From Welwitschia mirabilis (taxonomy: Eukaryota > Gnetophyta > Gnetopsida > Welwitschiales): a DNA stretch of 29,914 nt. Made by a program: the position numbers and the translations under genes. The notes beneath the pieces are model-generated. The model saw nothing but the letters and a program-made list of their open reading frames with translations, was not told the DNA's origin and ran no database searches. Below, piece after piece: positions 21,131-29,914 of this stretch. The stretch's first letter is position 1; each line of letters opens with the position of its first letter. The stretch covers positions 213,289,376 to 213,319,289 of the forward strand of contig JBOZIK010000001.1 in the NCBI GenBank assembly GCA_051453625.1, in the 5' to 3' direction.

Positions 21131-21603
21131 AACTCAATAAATATTTTATATTATAAGATGAAGATCAAGCTAAAATGATCTCCTTGAACAATCCCTAGAA
21201 CAAGTTCTTCCCTAAGGAAGGTACTTAGAAAGCCATAACATCCTAATTCTCTATGTATTTTCACTATGTTTTGCTAATTAAAGATTCTTTACAATAAGGT
21301 ATAAAGGCCCTTTTATAGATGAGGTAAGGATTCAAAATGCTTGCCTTATAATGGTTGATGATGGTTACATTAAGGGGAATATACTTTTGGGTAGTTATAT
21401 AAGGAAACATTACAAATTTCATTACGCAGCATTAGGTAAGATCTTTGTTTTCTTATGAGAAGTAATCATGATGTAGCATTTGTTTGATAATGCTATTACC
21501 ACTAAATCATATTGAAATATATCTGTCATGTCATCATACTCATCACTACCATATGTGGTTGCTATGTATCATCTTGCATCTCGACCGTGTATCATCGAGA
21601 TTG
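21131..21603. other. Spacer with LTR-like character, unassigned
   Basis: Slightly more complex sequence (CTTCCCTAAGGAAGG at about 21209-21223, a GGCCC near 21307). It looks like LTR or leader DNA but no boundary motif is present. Confidence 0.3.
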
Positions 21604-21790
21604 ATGAATATTTATAATTTAATTTTTGATTAAGCATGCAATTGGAATGTGATGAATTTTACATTTAGAGTTTAATCCATTATGCTCTAAAATTCTAGGA
21701 GTGCTAGTGACTTAAATGGTAGTGTAGGTGTTTTCTAATGGATTTTCTTCATTTTAAAATATGTCTTTTAGAAGGTAGTAATGGCAAGTT
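21604..21790. repeat. Diverged direct repeat R3, copy 1
   Basis: TTTAATTTTTGATTAAGC, then TTTAATCCATTATGCT, TAGTGACTTAAATGGTAGTGTAGGTGTTT in pieces, and TGGATTTTCTTCATTTT with TATGTCTTT and AGAAGGTA recur in the same order at 22822-23015, 1.22-1.24 kb to the right. Confidence 0.75.
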
Positions 21791-22821
21791 AGATCTCAAA
21801 ACATGCTCAAGTAATGGTAAGAAAACACATATGGTATAGAATGTGTTAATCGACATTTATAAACTTCATTATGAAATAAGTTAAATAAGACCTAATTCAT
21901 AATAAGATAAATGCATGAAATGAATATAAATGAAAGTGGAAATGTAATAGGATGAAAATGCAAACCCTAAATTTAATCAACTAATATTTTTACCAACTTT
22001 TTATTACACGGTTAACCCTTATATTACATATTAAAATTAGATTTAATATATGATAGAATTAAATTAATATCAACATAAAGTATAATGACTATAAAAAAAG
22101 AGTTTGTGAAATAGATAGCATACTTTATTAACTTTTAACAAATTACACTTCATTATACCAACTTATAACTCCTCAATGAAGGATACACAGCCCAACACCA
22201 AGGTAATATTTCTCATAAGTGAATGAATCTCCTTACTCAAGCTGCTCTAATGTAATAAGTGCTTTAATACTAAAAAATAAATGAGAAAATGCGAGTCCTA
22301 AGAATGTCTATATAGGTTTGGATGGTAAAATAATTTAGCTAAAGAATAAAATAGAATGGTTACATTATAATTTTAGCTAAAAAAAAAACTTGATTCTTTA
22401 TCATAGACCAACTTTATTATTTAGTAATAGATGTAACGATTATTTCGTGATTACTACCATTTGTGCTTTTTGAAATCTAATAGTAGGTGGAATCTTATAG
22501 ATATCCATTTACTTCCCTCATCCAACTATAATATGAACTTATTAGAATATGGTAGTACATAGAATCTAAATATCTCCTCAAACACCTTGTCCTCTAATAC
22601 TTTGTCTTTTAGTACCTTTTCTTCTAGTGGTAGATGGATCTGATTTCCTTATTTGCTAGTGCTTTTTAAAATGCTCCATAATTACTTGATTTTAATCAAA
22701 TTATGATTAATTTTATATCGTTGGTCCTTGACATTAAAATTGATTAATTTAAGCATTAAACTTGTAAAAAAGACCTACAAAGACACTCCATCCATATGTC
22801 AAACATGACAAGTTAGCTGCT
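21791..22821. other. DNA between R3 copies, LTR-like but unresolved
   Basis: No coding signal. On the minus strand a TATA-like CTATATAGAC lies near 22300-22309. If the R3 copies are parts of one LTR family, this interval would hold U3/R sequence of the Athila-like element, which is transcribed in that direction. That is inference only. Confidence 0.3.
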
Positions 22822-23015
22822 TATGAATTATTATTATTCATTTAATTTTTGATTAAGCGTATAAGATAAATGTTATGAATTTTCCATAGAAATGTGAGAA
22901 TGTAGATTTTAATCCATTCTGCTTTGAAACTTTAATAATGGTAGTGACCTAAGTCACGATGTAAGTGTTTCCTGATGGATTTTCTTCATTTTGTAGTATG
23001 TCTTTCCGAAGGCAA
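22822..23015. repeat. Diverged direct repeat R3, copy 2
   Basis: The same ordered blocks as 21604-21790: TTTAATTTTTGATTAAGC, TTTTAATCCATTCTGCT, GGTAGTGACCTAA, GTAAGTGTTTCCTGATGGAT, TTTCTTCATTTTGTAGTATG and CCGAAGGCA. The same spacing with small indels shows a real duplication. Confidence 0.75.
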
Positions 23016-23119
23016 CAATTAACCTAAAATTGTATGAAAAGTTCATAATTTCATAAATCATGTATAAAATGGTTGAAGACATAATTTATGATAAAAAATT
23101 ACTTTAACATCTTTAAATA

Positions 23120-23290
23120 TTCTAAATTAATTAAATATCCTTGGTTAAAATGCCAATTTTTGCATGTAAACATCCCTTCTAATCAAACTTTTTCTAGTTT
23201 CTTAGTAAAATGTTAATAAAAAAATGATCAACTTGAAAACATTATTTAATAAAATATTCAATTATATAAATGATAGACTTTTTAAAATGT
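23120..23290. repeat. Dispersed repeat R1, right copy
   Basis: CTAAATTAATTAAATATCC, AAAATGCCAATTTTTGCATG, TAAACATCCC, CTAATCAAACTTTTTCTAGTTTCTTAGTAAAATGTTAA in pieces align with 13905-14000. Confidence 0.5.
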
Positions 23291-24384
23291 TTTTATTTAT
23301 TATTTAAAAAAGGAATTAAAATCAAAAAAGTTCTTAGAAAAACAAATGCCCTAACCCTAACCAAAGATGGAATTTATTCTTAAAGGAAAAAAAAACTTTA
23401 ATATAATTCTTTTGAGAATAATTAAAATTTTTGTTATTACATGGATGTTCATACTATAAGCTAGAAAATCACTTCAATGCAAACATTTTAGAAAATACAA
23501 CACTAGCATATAAAAACACTTTAATGCAACACATTATAGAGCACACAAGGAGATGGAGTTAAAAAAAAAAAGACAGATACTCTTAAGAGTAATGATTAAT
23601 GATTATTTTACAAATTAAGATTATTAAAAAGATGAAAAGAATGGGATTAAAGGTGAAAAATGAAAAAATAAAGGTAAAATAAGATGGTAAAAAATGGATT
23701 ACAATTAATTTTTAAAAAGTTTAGTAGGGAAAAAAATTTGAAAAGAGTATAAATGAAATGGGTAATATTGCAAAAGAATTTAAAAGTGAAATTTGAAAAA
23801 TGGATGATGGTGTTGATAAGAACTACTAATAACACTTATTAGCTTAGGATTCTACTAGTAAAATTATATGACATGGTTTATTAGACAAAATGATAATTTT
23901 GGATGTTGTAGACTAAATTTAATGGTGAATGGAATGAATAGAATAGGGATAAGATGGAAATATACACTGCATGATGAAAACTCATTATGACTTGAGCTTT
24001 TATTTACAATGCATAGTGGTAAAAATAAAAAGTTCTCCAAACACTTATAAATGCAATAGATAGAAATCCCTAGGAAAATGACCACTTTATTAAAACTTTT
24101 GTGAATTTTATATTTTATTTAAATGGACCATAATTCTAAATAAACAAAATATTCTCTAAGTAAATCTACAAAATCCAAAAATTAGTAATAAGATTTTTAA
24201 GTATACAAGTTAAAGAAAGTAATTACAAATGTATCTTAAAATCCAATCTTTTCTTTCCAATTTTTACCTTTTCCATAATCACACTTGTTCCTTGTTTTAA
24301 GCATTTAATAAAATTGAAAATACATAATTATGATATTTTCTTCAAATATAATTAATCATGTTATTTCTTAAAGTAATTAATATT
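23291..24384. other. AT-rich DNA, nothing recognised
   Basis: No gene. Long open frames on the minus strand (23647-23835, 23864-24085) are Phe/Ile/Leu-rich translations of A-rich sequence. CCCTAACCCTAA at 23350-23361 is too short and of the wrong unit for plant telomere repeat. Confidence 0.4.
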
Positions 24385-24525
24385 TCATTACTAGCAAGCA
24401 TCTAGATCCTTGATATAGTTGATCATGTCATAAATAGATTGTTAGAGCTACATTATCAATGAGCATCCATAGCCCTAATGCAGTTAACTAAACCCAGTTT
24501 AATTGATCAAAATATAATGTGCTTT
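24385..24525. repeat. Dispersed repeat R2, right copy
   Basis: TTACTAGCAAGCAT, GATATAGTTGATCATGTCATAAAT, ATCAATGAGCATCC, CCCTAATGCAGTTAACTAAACC in pieces, and GATCAAAATATAAT align with 16620-16760. The homologous sequence continues at 24580-24640 without any CT array between. Confidence 0.65.
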
Positions 24526-24640
24526 TGGAGAAGTTATATTTTATTTTATTTTGATTTTCACTTCTCATATTTAATATTTTTATGCACATAAGAGGGTTCA
24601 TTGACTTATTAGCCTAATTAAAATTATCTTATCCTCACAA

Positions 24641-25500
24641 AATGCTTGAAAATATAAAACATAATATGAAAGTAGATTCCTTTTTTGTTTCAACCATATT
24701 TTCTAGATTTTTAAACCTTAAGTAAAATAAACTTAAGATAACTCAAAAATAAGAAAAACATTTTCATGAAAAATACAAGTAAACTTAAATTTCATCCAAC
24801 TTGTATTAATAAGATGATCACTTATTAATGATTTATTTGTTAAGATCCATTGTCATTAAGTCTTAGGAATTTATGGATGAATGAAAGGGAAGTGTGATTG
24901 ATGTGTTTTATTAAGTAGTACAAACTTAAATGAGGTAGATGATGAGGTTTGAGAAGACGATAACTTATTATATCTTGTAAATGGTTTAAGATAATAATTA
25001 TATAGGTGGTAGTCCTTAGGTGATTTTAAGAAAAAAAATACAACTTTTCAAACTTAAATCTAATATAAAAGGAAAATCTAATTTAAATGAAAAATCTAAA
25101 CTAAAAGCATTCAATAAAGCTAAAAATTTTGAAAGGGATTTTCTAAGGTAATGCATGTAAGAAGGATCAATATGGTAATGAATGCAAATGTTGAATGATG
25201 AAACAAAATTTTACAAAGAATTTGGAACTAGAATAGAATCCATGTCAAGTTTTATGCATGAATCCATATAATTAGAATAAATATTAATAGAACAAGTAAT
25301 GTTTCTATGTTTAACTACAAAAATAGTCCACCCTTTTACTTGTTTTTATTTGTTTAAACACTCATGCAAGATATCATTTTAAGATGAAGACAAAAGTGAG
25401 TTGGAAGTCAATAGAGAATGTGAATGTTCATTAATAATATTATCATAAGATGATTTTAAAGCTAAAAAAGGTTCATGTAAAGTTTACATTCTTCACCCAA
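24641..25500. other. AT-rich DNA, nothing recognised
   Basis: No coding or RNA signal. Weak similarity of about 24790-24950 to 17550-17690 may extend the R2 duplication. Confidence 0.35.
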
Positions 25501-25645
25501 AACTTCAAATCTTGCTCTAATACCATAATGCAGAGTCTAAATTATTCAGTAGACAAAAATTACTTTGATACCAAAATGTAAAGTCCACCTTTTTAATTAT
25601 TTAAACTTCAAATCTTTCTTTAATACTAGAATGTAATATCTTCAA
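25501..25645 (-). repeat. Cluster of PBS/LTR-junction-like motifs with 103-bp direct repeat
   Basis: AACTTCAAATCTTGCTCTAATACCATAATG at 25501-25530 (given here in two parts: AACTTCAAATCTTG and CTCTAATACCATAATG) recurs as AACTTCAAATCTTTC and TTTAATACTAGAATG at 25604-25633. On the minus strand 25514-25525 reads TGGTATTAGAGC (one mismatch from the tRNA-Met PBS) and 25562-25573 reads TGGTATCAAAGT (two). Each is followed on the plus strand by ATG plus an A/G-rich stretch, the third by TGTAATATC, an LTR-start-like string. Confidence 0.6.
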
Positions 25646-25902
25646 CCTATACCACTGAAACTATGCATGAATTATAAATTATCATGACAAATGAAGATTA
25701 TGCTATAATATTATGTTAAAGTAATAAATAATAATCCTTATTATCTTTTAGATATTTAATTAAAATATATCTTATAAATACTACTACTAAACATCCCTTA
25801 CTTTCTACCCAAGGCATATCTCATAAGATTTACTTGATTCAACAATTTTAAGATTCATCTCAAGAATGTAATGGCTAAAATAATAATGCCTCACTACTTT
25901 GG
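25646..25902. other. Possible LTR interior right of the PBS-like cluster
   Basis: No gene. If the motif TGTAATATC at about 25632 is an LTR start, this and the next repeat would lie inside that LTR. No closing CA end identified. Confidence 0.3.
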
Positions 25903-26040
25903 CTTATTTTATATATATATACATATATATCAAATGTATAAACTAAAAGAATGAGTAAGGATATAAATCTTTCAAATAAACATAAGACAAATAATATAAT
26001 TGCATACAATTCTAGTAATTAATCCCATAAAGTTTCAAGA
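25903..26040. repeat. 140-bp repeat R4, copy 1
   Basis: CTTATTTTATATATATATAC then ATATATAT, GTATAAACTAAAAGAATGAG, ATATAAATCTTTCAAATAAACATAAGACAAATAATATAATTGCATA in pieces, and TAATTAATCCCAT. The other copy is at 29628-29765. About 80 per cent identity by eye, same orientation. The TATATATATACATATATAT core is nearly palindromic. Confidence 0.85.
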
Positions 26041-26309
26041 TACAAACATCCATCATGCATTATTTGCACTTAATGCCTTATATATTTGATGCATGCAATG
26101 ACATTATTACCATGTATTATTAATACATATTAAATGGTGTATTTTTTGTCTATGTTTATGTTTGAAAAGAAGACTAAAATAAAAGTAATTCTATCAATGT
26201 TGAAGAAGAACTAGATTCTTTCATTAATAGTTTAAAGCCCTATGTAAATGGAAAATTTATAGATAAATCCTCATTTAAATACTTCATTACTCAATTATAT
26301 TTTTGTAAG

Positions 26310-26440
26310 GTTGGAAGAGAAATAAAGTTATGAAAATTTTACATATGTAGCCATGAATTTAGTGCCACTGAAACAAGAATATACAATCATTTTTTTTGGA
26401 CTCCAGAAAATAAATGAAAAATAGGGGTAGGGAAATTGCT
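26310..26440 (+). pseudogene. BED-type zinc finger exon of the hAT transposase
   Basis: The readable frame has KFYICSHEFSATETRIYNHFF. In BED fingers of this class the pattern is W-x-C-x-x-C-x-x-x-F...T-R-I-x-x-H. The first Cys is gone (Phe-Tyr), the second (codon 26346-26348) and the His (26388-26390) remain. BED fingers bind the transposon ends. TGA stops flank the motif. Confidence 0.75.
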
Positions 26441-27377
26441 CATACTTTTCCATAGCTAGATGTTCAACAACAATTGTATGATTATGTGAAATTAAAAATT
26501 TTAAAAGTAAACATAATAGTGAATGTCCAAGTAGTAAGTACTAGAAAAAAAATATTATGATCAAGACACTCATTCTTTTAACCTTGTTGTTAAGCAAACC
26601 AAAATTGATTTTAAAAGTGAAAAGAAACTTAAAGATGATAGAGATATTACAAAGATGTTTGATACTAATGTCCTTTCATTTAAGCTTGTTTGATTACCTT
26701 CATTTAAAAAGGCATTTTCAAGTGCTATTGAAGTAGGTAAAGCTTAAATAAATAATTTAAATTGCACTTACTATGTCTTAGTATTGTAATAAACTTGCTT
26801 TTCTATATTTTATCATCATTGTTTATTTTTTTATGCATGTGTTTAAAACCTCTTATCTTCTTCCAACTAAAACAAAACTTAAACATGAATGCTTTTAAAT
26901 GCTTTGAAAAAAAAAATAATATTATAAGAAAAGTAGGTGTTTAGCTATCATTGATGGTTGGACTAACATTCGTTAAAGGCCTCTTATGAATATTTTCATA
27001 AGCTACACTATTAAACCCCTTTTTAGAAATCCATTAACTATTCTAGTCATATAAAGAATGCAAATTTTCAAGCTGAATTTTGGAAGAATAAATAAAGTTA
27101 ATGCTTTAAATATTGTTTAGATTATAATAAATTATACCCTTGCTTGTAAATGGGCTAGAAGACTAATTGAGATAGTACATAAAAACATTTTTTGGACTTC
27201 TTGTTGTGTTCATGCTTTAAATAACACACTTCATGATGTTGGAAATATTGAATAGATTAAGAAACTAATTAATGATGTAAGGGAATTACAAATGTTCATT
27301 TGTAATCATTATGACTCTAATGCTATTTCCAAAGAATATAGCAAAAACAAGAACTTTTTAAAACCTGTAGAAATAAA

Positions 27378-27459
27378 GTAATATTATTAAAGTTAATAGA
27401 TCTTAGAATTTATATTATTACCATGTACATTATTATTTGTTTATGATTTTTTTTAATAG
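27378..27459 (+). other. GT-AG intron (82 bp) of the hAT transposase
   Basis: The donor GTAATA follows codon position 2 of an AA|G codon at 27376-27377. The acceptor TTTTTTTTAATAG ends at 27459. Removing it continues the transposase frame exactly from KPVEI into YASYFIMLK, the R/Y-F/Y-A-S-x-F-x-M-L region of hAT transposases. U-rich 3' end and AT-rich body are typical of plant introns. The frame, motif and splice-site agreement makes this firm. Confidence 0.85.
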
Positions 27460-28216
27460 GTATGCATCCTACTTCATTATGCTAAAGTAAACACAAGAAA
27501 TACTAAAGCCATTAGAAACTATGATGGTGATCAAAAATAAAAAGAATGGAATGAATCAAACATAAAGATTGAAAGAATTATCAAAGAAAGTATTTTATTT
27601 GATACTCAGTGGTTTAAAATGAAGTATGATACTATGTTTTTTACATTAATTTTCATTTTATATAAGATGTAAATTAATGAATTCACTTATGATGTTAGCT
27701 TTATTTTTGAATATTGTAAGAGAATCATTAATATTCTGTAACTAATTATTAATTTTATTCATTATCTTAATATTAATTCTCTAGCTCTAGGAGAGATTTA
27801 TAAAACATATGAGATAATGATGATGGAGATAAAAAAGAGAGTGATTGAGATTAATGGTTGTGAAAGTTCTTTTTATATTGACCTAAAGCCAATAATCTTG
27901 GATAGATGGAATATATTTAATACCCTATTTTACTTGGCTACAAATGCCCTCAACATAAAATGGTATTCATTATGTAATGATGTAGAAGTTGAGACATGTC
28001 TTCTTGAATATATTAAAGACTATATACATCTATAGAGAATAGTTTTATTAGAAATGAATGACTGTAGTTTATGAAAGAAAGATCTAAGATGTTTAAAAAT
28101 AAATAAACATTTCTTAACATTGATACATTTGAACAAGAATACCTAGCTAGCTAATGGACTTTATATGAAGATTATTTGCCTAGGCTACAGTATTTAGAAA
28201 TATGGCTACTCTCTTA

Positions 28217-28298
28217 AGTATGTATTAAATATTTATAGATTAAATATCATATTTATATAATATATAATATTCTTACTTGTTTACAATGTAAAGTGAAA
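28217..28298 (+). other. Probable second or later intron in the hAT dimerisation domain
   Basis: The conserved L-L-S-Q segment ends at 28213-28216 with TAA in place of CAA, followed at once by GTATGT, a strong plant donor. Frame homology resumes near 28300 at NINRVEKLVVIH. The acceptor is not certain and part of the conserved S-x-C-E-R-N-W-S stretch is missing between, so there may be a deletion as well. Confidence 0.5.
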
Positions 28299-28575
28299 TA
28301 ATATTAATAGGGTAGAAAAGTTAGTGGTTATTCATAACATGCTTTAATTAGAAGATAGAAAAACTGCTTCTTATAGGAAAACTCTTTCAAAAAGATGGGA
28401 TGTTAAATCTAAGGTAAAGAAATTAATTAATGATGCTTTAAAAACAAACTATCTTATTGATTTACTTAGTGTTCCAACAATAATAATGCTTTATCAAGAT
28501 GTCAAAGATATGGAAAATGATGAATTTGAAGAATATTGTGGAATGAGGTTTACTCATTTACTTAAGGTCATTTAA

Positions 28576-29527
28576 AGATTAAATCTAAAAGAATAGTTTA
28601 ACTATTTTGGCATTCCCATAGAATTAGATCCATAGTGATAGTCATTCTCATTGTTAAATAGGAATAGTCCTAGATCTTAAAAATAGCTCCATTAGTAGTA
28701 GTAATAGAAATAATAGAAATTCCAATTCTATTATAAAAGGTACTAACTATGCCTATGATCATTATTACCATTAATATAATTAATCTAAATTAGTTTATGG
28801 GTTTTCTACAATTATAATAAATTAAAACATTATGATACCTAGTCTATTGTTTTCCAAATAGGAAATTTATATTTGAGATTTTAGCAAAACATATTATAGT
28901 TTGTACTAAGAATCTACATAAACTATAAAATTCACTTAGAACATAATTATGCCTAAGCCTAAAATAAGCTTTAAATACCATCTAAAAATATTAACCAAAT
29001 TTAAATAAAAGTAATAATTCTATAATGTTAGATTAGAAAATTCATGTCATTTATATGATTTATTGGCAAAGGTCTGAAATTGTACAAAGAAGCAATGATC
29101 TAGTATGCTATCAACTCATAATAAAATAACAATGATGATATAAAGATACTACATGGTTTTAATAAAACTTTATCCTCTCCTAGTATATTGATCAATTAAT
29201 TAAAATTCCAATTTCTAAATAATTGTTTAATAATGGAAATATGAAGTGGTAATCTAACTATGATAGATAGGCTCCATTTCAGCTTTTTTGTAATCTTTGT
29301 GTAATCATGTGTACCTAGTAATACTATTCTAACTCATGCTACAACTTATCAAAAAGAAGATATATGGCCCCTAAATAAGTAAAAGATAGCTTTATAGAAA
29401 AGATTCTTAGTGTTTTTTAGTTTCCAAGTTTTATTTTAAAGTCTACATTTGATCTAAAATTATATTTTTATTTTAAGATGAAACCAGATAAATTCTTTCC
29501 ATCTAATTCTCTAAGCTAGATTTTGAT
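28576..29527. other. Region downstream of hAT gene, nothing recognised
   Basis: Should contain the 3' UTR and right terminal inverted repeat of the hAT element, but no C/T-A-G-G-G-type TIR pair could be found. AT-rich, no coding signal. Confidence 0.4.
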
Positions 29528-29627
29528 NNNNNNNNNNNNNNNNNNNNNNNNNNNNNNNNNNNNNNNNNNNNNNNNNNNNNNNNNNNNNNNNNNNNNNNNN
29601 NNNNNNNNNNNNNNNNNNNNNNNNNNN
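29528..29627. other. Assembly gap, exactly 100 N
   Basis: A run of exactly 100 Ns is the customary placeholder for a scaffold join of unknown size. R4 copy 2 begins at the first base after it. Confidence 0.97.
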
Positions 29628-29765
29628 CTTATTTTATATATATATACATATATATGAAAAGTATGAACTAAAATAATAAGCAATTATATAAATATTTCAA
29701 ATAAACATAAAAATAATAATACAATTGCATATAGTGCCTCTAATTAATCTAATAATGGTCTAAGA
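29628..29765. repeat. 140-bp repeat R4, copy 2
   Basis: Starts CTTATTTTATATATATATAC exactly at the right edge of the N gap and aligns with 25903-26040 through AATTGCATA and CTAATTAATC. The left part of this copy is lost in the gap. The remaining 149 bp of the window (29766-29914) is AT-rich with no feature. Confidence 0.85.
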
Positions 29766-29914
29766 CATAAAGATAAATAGCCAACAAGTAAAATATAACC
29801 TAAATACAAGATCTATTATAGATAAAAGACTATTAATTTTTCAAAATAAAATCAACCATAATATGTAATAATATAAAAATTATATTAGGAATTAAATCAC
29901 TCCAATTAATGTTT

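Larger units (their letters stand above)
26180..28575 (+). pseudogene. hAT-type transposase (BED, DUF659, dimerisation domain), multi-exon, decayed
   Basis: This is a plant hAT superfamily transposase, a DDE/RNase-H-fold enzyme that cuts and pastes its element. Domains in order: BED-type zinc finger at about 26310-26440 (YICSHEFSATETRIYNH, with only the second Cys and the His retained); an N-terminal segment KDDRDITKMFDTNVLSF at about 26630-26685 with SFKKAFSSAIEVGK; DUF659 with IIDGWTN at 26947-26967; ACKWARRLIE, IFWTSCCVHALNN and QMFICNHYDSNAISKEYSK up to 27377; after an intron YASYFIMLK; EIYKTYEIMMMEIKKR and RWNIFNT in an open segment 27817-28035; and the C-terminal dimerisation region with WTLYEDYLPRLQYLEIWLLS (about 28155-28213) and RVEKLVVIHNML (about 28305-28345), ending at TAA 28573-28575. 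The second catalytic Asp (V-T-D-N) is Asn at 27130-27132. Stops and at least one frameshift near 27535 disable it. Element ends (TIRs, 8-bp duplication) were not found. Confidence 0.88.

Noticed and set aside
23350-23361. Possible interstitial telomere repeat CCCTAACCCTAA
   Set aside because: Only two units, and the usual plant unit is CCCTAAA.
1-29914. CRISPR arrays, bacterial operons, riboswitches, rRNA or tRNA genes
   Set aside because: No regularly spaced repeats of the right size, no bacterial gene organisation, and no cloverleaf with A/B boxes was found by eye; the content is plant-like TE DNA.

Overview
The window looks like repeat-rich intergenic DNA from a flowering plant. It is about three quarters A+T by eye and CpG-poor. 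No intact host gene is visible. Every coding trace I recognise belongs to a decayed transposable element: two Ty1/Copia elements, one Ty3/Gypsy element of Athila/Tat type, and one hAT-type DNA transposon. The plant assignment rests on the plant-type Copia and Athila proteins, the initiator-Met tRNA primer-binding site and the BED/DUF659 hAT architecture. I cannot name the species.

Layout. 1-4363 (minus): Copia element A, with a complete 355-bp 5' LTR, PBS, gag, protease, integrase, RT and most of RNase H. Its 3' end and 3' LTR lie left of the window. 4364-8987: no recognisable feature. 8988-9940: an LTR-promoter-like patch, a CCA-rich minisatellite and a three-copy tandem repeat. 10600-12490 (minus): Copia element B, gag to integrase, with an in-frame 60-bp duplication in gag. 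12490-17270: low-information repeats ending in a very long (CT)n array with an assembly gap inside it. 17836-20490 (minus): Athila-like gag, protease and the start of pol, interrupted by a 705-N gap. 20970-25650: diverged duplicated segments, possibly pieces of the LTRs or non-coding parts of that element, plus a cluster of PBS-like motifs. 26180-28575 (plus): a multi-exon hAT transposase pseudogene (BED finger, DUF659, catalytic-core remnants, dimerisation domain) in which at least one GT-AG intron can be placed exactly. 28576-29914: non-coding, with a 100-N scaffold gap and the second copy of a 140-bp repeat.

The pieces do not work together as a system. They record successive insertion and decay. 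Most damage at catalytic residues looks like C-to-T or G-to-A transition, as expected from deamination of methylated cytosine in silenced DNA. I found no convincing new biological system. The most useful observations are the structured LTR promoter of element A, the hAT gene structure, the in-frame gag duplication, and the (CT)n array that sits in one of two paralogous segments and accounts for the length difference between them.
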